Shown here: piece after piece, positions 60,178-64,000 of the stretch
How positions within the stretch are numbered: the first letter of the stretch is position 1
Layout: each line of letters starts with the position of its first letter
Source of the DNA: JADKIH01 sp964595205
Lineage (GTDB): Bacteria > Bacteroidota > Bacteroidia > AKYH767-A > 2013-40CM-41-45
Assembly: GCA_964595205.1 (NCBI GenBank)
Contig: CAZQOQ010000035.1
Location: 124,001 to 188,000, forward strand
Reading direction: 5' to 3'
Length of the DNA: 64,000 bases
The notes under the pieces: model-generated
Database searches by the model: none
Told to the model about the DNA's origin: nothing
What the model saw: the letters and a program-made list of their open reading frames with translations, nothing else
Position numbers and translations under genes: made by a program

Positions 60178-61857
60178 TTAAAGGATCTTTTCCTTCTCTT
60201 TTTCTTTTACTGCCGAGCCGTTCTGACTTTCTTCAGATAAAAAAGGATATCGGTAATCGGTGGCCGGAACGAAGGTTTCCTTAATGGTCCGTGGAGAAAC
60301 CCATCTCAATAAATTATACATGGACCCGGCCTTGTCGTTGGTACCGGAAGCGCGTCCGCCGCCAAATGGCTGCTGACCCACTACGGCGCCTGTACACTTG
60401 TCGTTGATGTAAAAATTACCGGCTGCATTGACCAGTTTTTTGGCAGTCTTTTCGATGATGTAACGGTCCTGCGAAAAAATGGATCCCGTCAGGGCGTAAG
60501 TGCCGGTCTGATCCACGATATCAAGAATTTCATCGAACTTGTTATCGTCGTAAACAAACACCGACAAAACCGGTCCGAATAATTCCTCGCACATGGTCAC
60601 ATAAAACGGATCTTTGACCTGGAGGATGGTAGGATGAATGAAGTATCCTTTTGATTTATCGTATTTGCCGCCGGCAATCACTTCCACGTCGCTGCTCTTC
60701 TTTGCTTCATCGATATACCTGGCAAGTTTGTCGAACGATTTCTCGTCGATTACGGCATTGATGAAATTACCGAAATCCTCCGTTGGCCCGATCCTGAACG
60801 ATTGTACATCTTCGATGAGTAGTTTTTTCACCTCCGGCCAAAGGCTTTTTGGGATGTAGGCTCTTGATGCAGCGGAACATTTTTGTCCTTGGTATTCGAA
60901 TGCACCCCGGCTCAGTCCCGCAACGAGGCTCTTAACGTCGGCAGATGAATGAGCGAGAATGAAATCCTTTCCGCCAGTCTCACCCACGATCCTGGGATAA
61001 CTCTTATACTTGTGTATGTTGTTGCCGATGCTCTTCCAGATTTCCTGGAACACTGCCGTAGAGCCGGTAAAATGTATGCCGGCAAAATCACGGTGGTTGA
61101 AAATGATTTCACCAGCGTCAGTACCTGAAACGTAAACGAGATTAATCACTCCGGGAGGCAAACCTGCTTCGATGAAAACCTGCATGATTACGCTGGCGGC
61201 AAGTATCTGAGTGTTGGAAGGTTTCCATACCACGGTGTTTCCCATCATGGCCGGAGCGGAAGGAAGGTTGCCGCTGATGGCGGTAAAATTAAAAGGGGTG
61301 AGGGCAAAGACGAATCCTTCGAGTGGACGTTGTTCGAGGCGGTTATAAACACCTTTGGATGAGATTGGCTGCAGGGAATAAATCTCCCGCATGAACTGCA
61401 CGTTGAAACGGAGAAAATCGATGAGTTCGCATGCTGAATCGATTTCGGCCTGGTAGGCATTCTTGCTTTGGCCGATCATGGTAGCCGCATTGATCACAGC
61501 CCGGTAAGGACCGCTTAACAGATCGGCTGCCTTGAGGAAGATCGAAGCGCGCTGTTCCCAGTTCAATTCGGCCCACTCCTGTCGTGCTTTCAATGCGGCA
61601 TCTATTGCCAACTTAACATGATTTTTGTCTCCCTGGTGGTAGTAACCCACTGTATGCTGGTGATCGTGAGGCGGCGCAACCCTGATCTTTTTTTCGGTAC
61701 GAACTTCTTTTCCGTCGATGTACATGGGGATATCACGCATTTCGCCACGCATCTTTTTTATGGCTGCTTTGAGCGCTTCTCTTTCCGGACTACCAGGGGC
61801 ATAATTCAATACCGGTTCATTTATTGCCGCAGGCACGGCGTATATAGCGTTTGACAT
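60178..61857 (-). CDS. pruA: L-glutamate gamma-semialdehyde dehydrogenase (P5C dehydrogenase)
   Basis: Oxidises glutamate semialdehyde (from proline breakdown) to glutamate with NAD+. Catalytic Cys327 lies in YQGQKCSAASRAYIP; Glu293 in GETGGKD; WKPSNTQI and HFTGSTAVF mark the NAD site. The 559 aa length fits the stand-alone class found in Bacteroidota and eukaryotes, with no proline dehydrogenase domain. No putA is near. A -7 box lies upstream at 61932-61939. Confidence 0.95.
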   Translation of the reverse strand: MSNAIYAVPAAINEPVLNYAPGSPEREALKAAIKKMRGEMRDIPMYIDGKEVRTEKKIRVAPPHDHQHTVGYYHQGDKNHVKLAIDAALKARQEWAELNWEQRASIFLKAADLLSGPYRAVINAATMIGQSKNAYQAEIDSACELIDFLRFNVQFMREIYSLQPISSKGVYNRLEQRPLEGFVFALTPFNFTAISGNLPSAPAMMGNTVVWKPSNTQILAASVIMQVFIEAGLPPGVINLVYVSGTDAGEIIFNHRDFAGIHFTGSTAVFQEIWKSIGNNIHKYKSYPRIVGETGGKDFILAHSSADVKSLVAGLSRGAFEYQGQKCSAASRAYIPKSLWPEVKKLLIEDVQSFRIGPTEDFGNFINAVIDEKSFDKLARYIDEAKKSSDVEVIAGGKYDKSKGYFIHPTILQVKDPFYVTMCEELFGPVLSVFVYDDNKFDEILDIVDQTGTYALTGSIFSQDRYIIEKTAKKLVNAAGNFYINDKCTGAVVGQQPFGGGRASGTNDKAGSMYNLLRWVSPRTIKETFVPATDYRYPFLSEESQNGSAVKEKEKEKIL

Positions 61858-61931
61858 ATTCTGTTTTGTTTTGTTATTAAAATGTTGCCCTGAGTGGTTT
61901 AAAAATTAATCCCAACTCCTGAGTTTTGCTT

Positions 61932-61964
61932 CAAAGTTAGCAATTTCAATCAGTCATTTTACAA
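61932..61964 (-). promoter_or_regulatory. Putative promoter of pruA
   Basis: TAACTTTG on the minus strand (61939-61932) matches TAnnTTTG; TTG at 61964-61962 is 22 bp upstream, a bit longer than ideal. The leader would be about 65 nt. Confidence 0.5.
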
Positions 61965-62038
61965 TGAAATTTATGCCTCTCGATTTGAAAGAAAGCCGAT
62001 CCGGGCAGAATTTGTGATTTCAGTATAAGGGCTGGATT

Positions 62039-63097
62039 TCACTGCGGTATTTTAGAAAAGAACTGTCGGCTAAATCGATTAAAACGCTGCTCGATAATCT
62101 TAAATATTATGCTTGATGTAACGATTGTAATTATCAGGTAAACAATAAGAAACAGGAATGGATTTAAATCATTTAATACACTTGTCAAAATCAACAAAAT
62201 CAATAAATGCAGCAGGTAAAAGCTATAAGACGATTGGCCTAAAAAAACAAGCGGCTTCCGGGAAAGAACCAGCTGTATCTTTTCTGAAGAAATTATCGCC
62301 CAGAGGATTATTACGATTCCCCAGCTTTTATGATGGATCAAAATGAGATCGGCATATTTCATTTGTTCCGGGAAAAGATATCCGGAGCAAATCATCAGTG
62401 AAGCCAGAAATATCAGCGGAATTTTTAATCCGGGATTTTTCCATTTATCAATCAGCCAGTCGCGGTTACGTGCCAGGAAAATTCCCAGCGAAAAATCGAA
62501 GACGAATGGTTCCAGGCGAAGGAACATGACGGCACCATAGACAAATATCAGCGCCACGAACGAGCGCTTCACGAAGGCGGCAGCTAAAACGGGCAATAAA
62601 AACGATATGGCTATTTCGATGGTCAGTGTCCAGTCCTGCGGGATTAATCTCATGACGGGATCGTAAGGAATCCTCACGATGAGCAATGACTGCGTGAGCA
62701 GCGATTTAAAATCCGCGGCGGATTGCCAGTACTGTGTCAGCCAGTTCCCATCAGGTTTTGTTATGAAAAAATTCAAGACGACGAATGTGATTAATAGAGT
62801 GAAAATGTAGGCAGGATATATTCTGAAAATGCGCGCGACAATAAATTTTAAATATCCCGTCAACGTTACCTCGGAGCTGTTTTTTAAAGAAAGGGTAAGC
62901 ACATAACCGCTCAGTATAAAAAAATAAAGGATTGCGGAAGTGCCATCGATAAAAATTCTCAGGGGTGTTTTAAATATGATTGAATCATTCAGCCCGGGTA
63001 GAATGGTAAGCTGGAAATGAGAAAGTAAAACGATGAGTGCGGCCAATCCGCGTGAGGAATCGAGAAAGCTGTATCTTGAAGATTGCGTTGCTGTCAA
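62039..63097 (-). CDS. Acyltransferase family 3 (OafA/YrhL-like) membrane protein
   Basis: 352 aa with about ten TM helices. It carries the acyltransferase 3 start FLDSSRGLAALIVLLSHFQL, where the His after the RG pair is the conserved catalytic or structural residue, and the later RIFRIYPAYIFTLLI and FLGQSSYSFYLLHLLILLIL. These proteins move acetyl or succinyl groups to cell-surface sugars. It begins 20 bp after the tail-anchored receiver gene; no glycan cluster surrounds it. Confidence 0.92.
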   Translation of the reverse strand: MTATQSSRYSFLDSSRGLAALIVLLSHFQLTILPGLNDSIIFKTPLRIFIDGTSAILYFFILSGYVLTLSLKNSSEVTLTGYLKFIVARIFRIYPAYIFTLLITFVVLNFFITKPDGNWLTQYWQSAADFKSLLTQSLLIVRIPYDPVMRLIPQDWTLTIEIAISFLLPVLAAAFVKRSFVALIFVYGAVMFLRLEPFVFDFSLGIFLARNRDWLIDKWKNPGLKIPLIFLASLMICSGYLFPEQMKYADLILIHHKSWGIVIILWAIISSEKIQLVLSRKPLVFLGQSSYSFYLLHLLILLILTSVLNDLNPFLFLIVYLIITIVTSSIIFKIIEQRFNRFSRQFFSKIPQ

Positions 63098-63117
63098 CGG
63101 TGTGGAATGAAAAAAAA

Positions 63118-63618
63118 TTATTTCATGAATCTCATAACAATGATTCCAAGCACGAGAGCTACAGTGAGAATGGCAAGCAGACGGTTAAAGAACTTTTGAG
63201 TGCCCAGGTGTTTTTTAAGATCTACGTGGCCAAGGATGTTATTGATATGAATCTCCAGCCGGTGAAATGCACTTTCGTTTTTCAGGATGTAATCCCACGC
63301 GCCATACTTCATGGTATTTGCGGCTACCTCCATTTTTTCCTGCCCGGAGAGAAAGATAACCGGCACATGAGGAAAACGGTCCTTCAGATGCTTTAGCACC
63401 TGTATGCCATTCATGGCCTGCTTGTCCACCGAATCCAGGTGATAATCCAGAACGATGAGGTCAGGTTCGTTGACGATGCCCTTCAATGCCGCCTCACCGG
63501 TTGAAAATGAGCTGACGACAGAAAGCGGGTAATTTTCCTTGAAAAAATCTTTTAGCATTTCCCTCATTTGTGCATCGTCGTCGATGAGAGAAATGTTGAG
63601 TGACCGGTTCGTATACAT
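63118..63618 (-). CDS. Receiver-domain protein with C-terminal transmembrane tail
   Basis: 166 aa. A complete response regulator receiver has the acidic cluster IDDDA (12-15), Asp58 (LIVLDYHLD), and Lys113 (YILKNE). In place of an output domain, it ends in a single hydrophobic helix at about 144-163 (FFNRLLAILTVALVLGIIVM) with a basic end. Before this, a short helix (HLGTQKF) links the parts. The receiver is thus probably held on the inner membrane. No kinase is adjacent; the acyltransferase gene follows after 20 bp. Confidence 0.88.
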   Translation of the reverse strand: MYTNRSLNISLIDDDAQMREMLKDFFKENYPLSVVSSFSTGEAALKGIVNEPDLIVLDYHLDSVDKQAMNGIQVLKHLKDRFPHVPVIFLSGQEKMEVAANTMKYGAWDYILKNESAFHRLEIHINNILGHVDLKKHLGTQKFFNRLLAILTVALVLGIIVMRFMK

Positions 63619-63728
63619 TTTTAGCGGGATATAAATAATTAATCAGAAAGTTAATTTAAACTCATTCATCCTGGCACTTGTTTTCCGTTTCACGATTTAC
63701 GATTCCCGGTTCGTGGCTCAGGGTTCTT

Positions 63729-63998
63729 CTATTTTCCAACCAACCCCTCCAATTCCCTCACATAATTAAGGTCAACCGGTTTACCCATCTGCTGAGCGGT
63801 GCGTATGTCATCAAGTGCCTTCGGATAATTTTTAATCGCTTTGTATGACTGGCTCCGGAAAATATATGCTTCCACATAGGTCTTATTGTATTTGATTGCC
63901 GAATTGAAATTCTCGATGGCAGTCTGGAAATCCTGTTTTCTCATATAAGTTTTTCCACGGTTATAAAATGCCTCTGAATAATCGGATTTCAGCCTGAT
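63729..63998 (-). CDS. TPR protein, C-terminal fragment (cut by window edge)
   Basis: Open to the right edge on the minus strand (last 89 codons). Three TPR-like units are seen: YSEAFYNRGKTYMRKQDF, FNSAIKYNKTYVEAYIFRSQ and KNYPKALDDIRTAQQMGKP. The real start lies outside the window. It follows no promoter visible here. Confidence 0.75.
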   Translation of the reverse strand: MRLKSDYSEAFYNRGKTYMRKQDFQTAIENFNSAIKYNKTYVEAYIFRSQSYKAIKNYPKALDDIRTAQQMGKPVDLNYVRELEGLVGK

Positions 63999-64000
63999 GG

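Overview
This 64 kb window is an ordinary, densely packed chromosome segment of a Bacteroidota bacterium, probably an uncultured member of the Sphingobacteria/Chitinophagia/Bacteroidia side. The evidence: four proteins carry type IX secretion (T9SS) type A sorting domains; promoters match the Bacteroidota -33 TTTG / -7 TAnnTTTG pattern with 19-20 bp spacing; Shine-Dalgarno sequences are absent; the primary sigma factor is the short (287 aa) form; GAPDH has the long N-terminal extension; and bL31 type B and a bacillithiol deacetylase (BshB1) are present. I see no phage, insertion sequence, CRISPR array or restriction system. TPR proteins run off both window edges.

Layout. 0-5 kb: TPR fragment, mutL, two tandem rhomboid proteases, an octamer repeat array and bshB1. 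5-12.5 kb (mostly minus strand): T9SS Asp-box protein, family 4 glycosyltransferase, CPx copper P-type ATPase, a heptamer repeat/hairpin, tRNA-His, and a POT peptide transporter. 12.6-17.8 kb: YwqK/MORN-type secreted protein, mnmA, a lipoprotein, gapdh and rpoD. 18-24.5 kb: HtrA protease, a small sigma-like factor with a probable membrane anti-sigma partner coupled to dapF, a GNAT enzyme, and a seven-heme TPR lipoprotein. 24.6-37 kb: PhoB/PhoR-like two-component pair, T9SS beta-propeller, GNAT, a redoxin plus heme/copper-monooxygenase-like lipoprotein pair, a DnaQ/GIY-YIG fusion nuclease, T9SS and WD40 propellers, and DUF3078 with fluoride channel crcB.

37-51 kb: ABC-F protein, ApaG, a DUF1800/DUF1501 export pair, MazG, a polytopic membrane protein, peroxiredoxin, ZIP transporter, SAM methyltransferase, and an overlapping corA-rlmL-like-pfkA unit. 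51-64 kb: WbqC-like and beta-helix lipoprotein, DUF349 protein, rpmE2, a REP-like palindrome cluster, a GlmU-like nucleotidyltransferase with a small membrane protein and a methylmalonyl-CoA mutase-type large subunit, FtsB-like protein, pruA, a membrane acyltransferase, a tail-anchored receiver protein and a TPR fragment.

Most genes are housekeeping (repair, translation, central carbon and amino-acid metabolism, metal homeostasis) mixed with envelope and secreted proteins. No clearly new defence or mobile system is visible. The best candidates for unusual biology are the split redoxin/heme-copper oxygenase pair, the tail-anchored receiver domain, the REP-like palindrome cluster, the coupled sigma/anti-sigma/dapF unit, and a DUF1501 protein carrying both a Tat-like N-terminus and a T9SS C-terminus.
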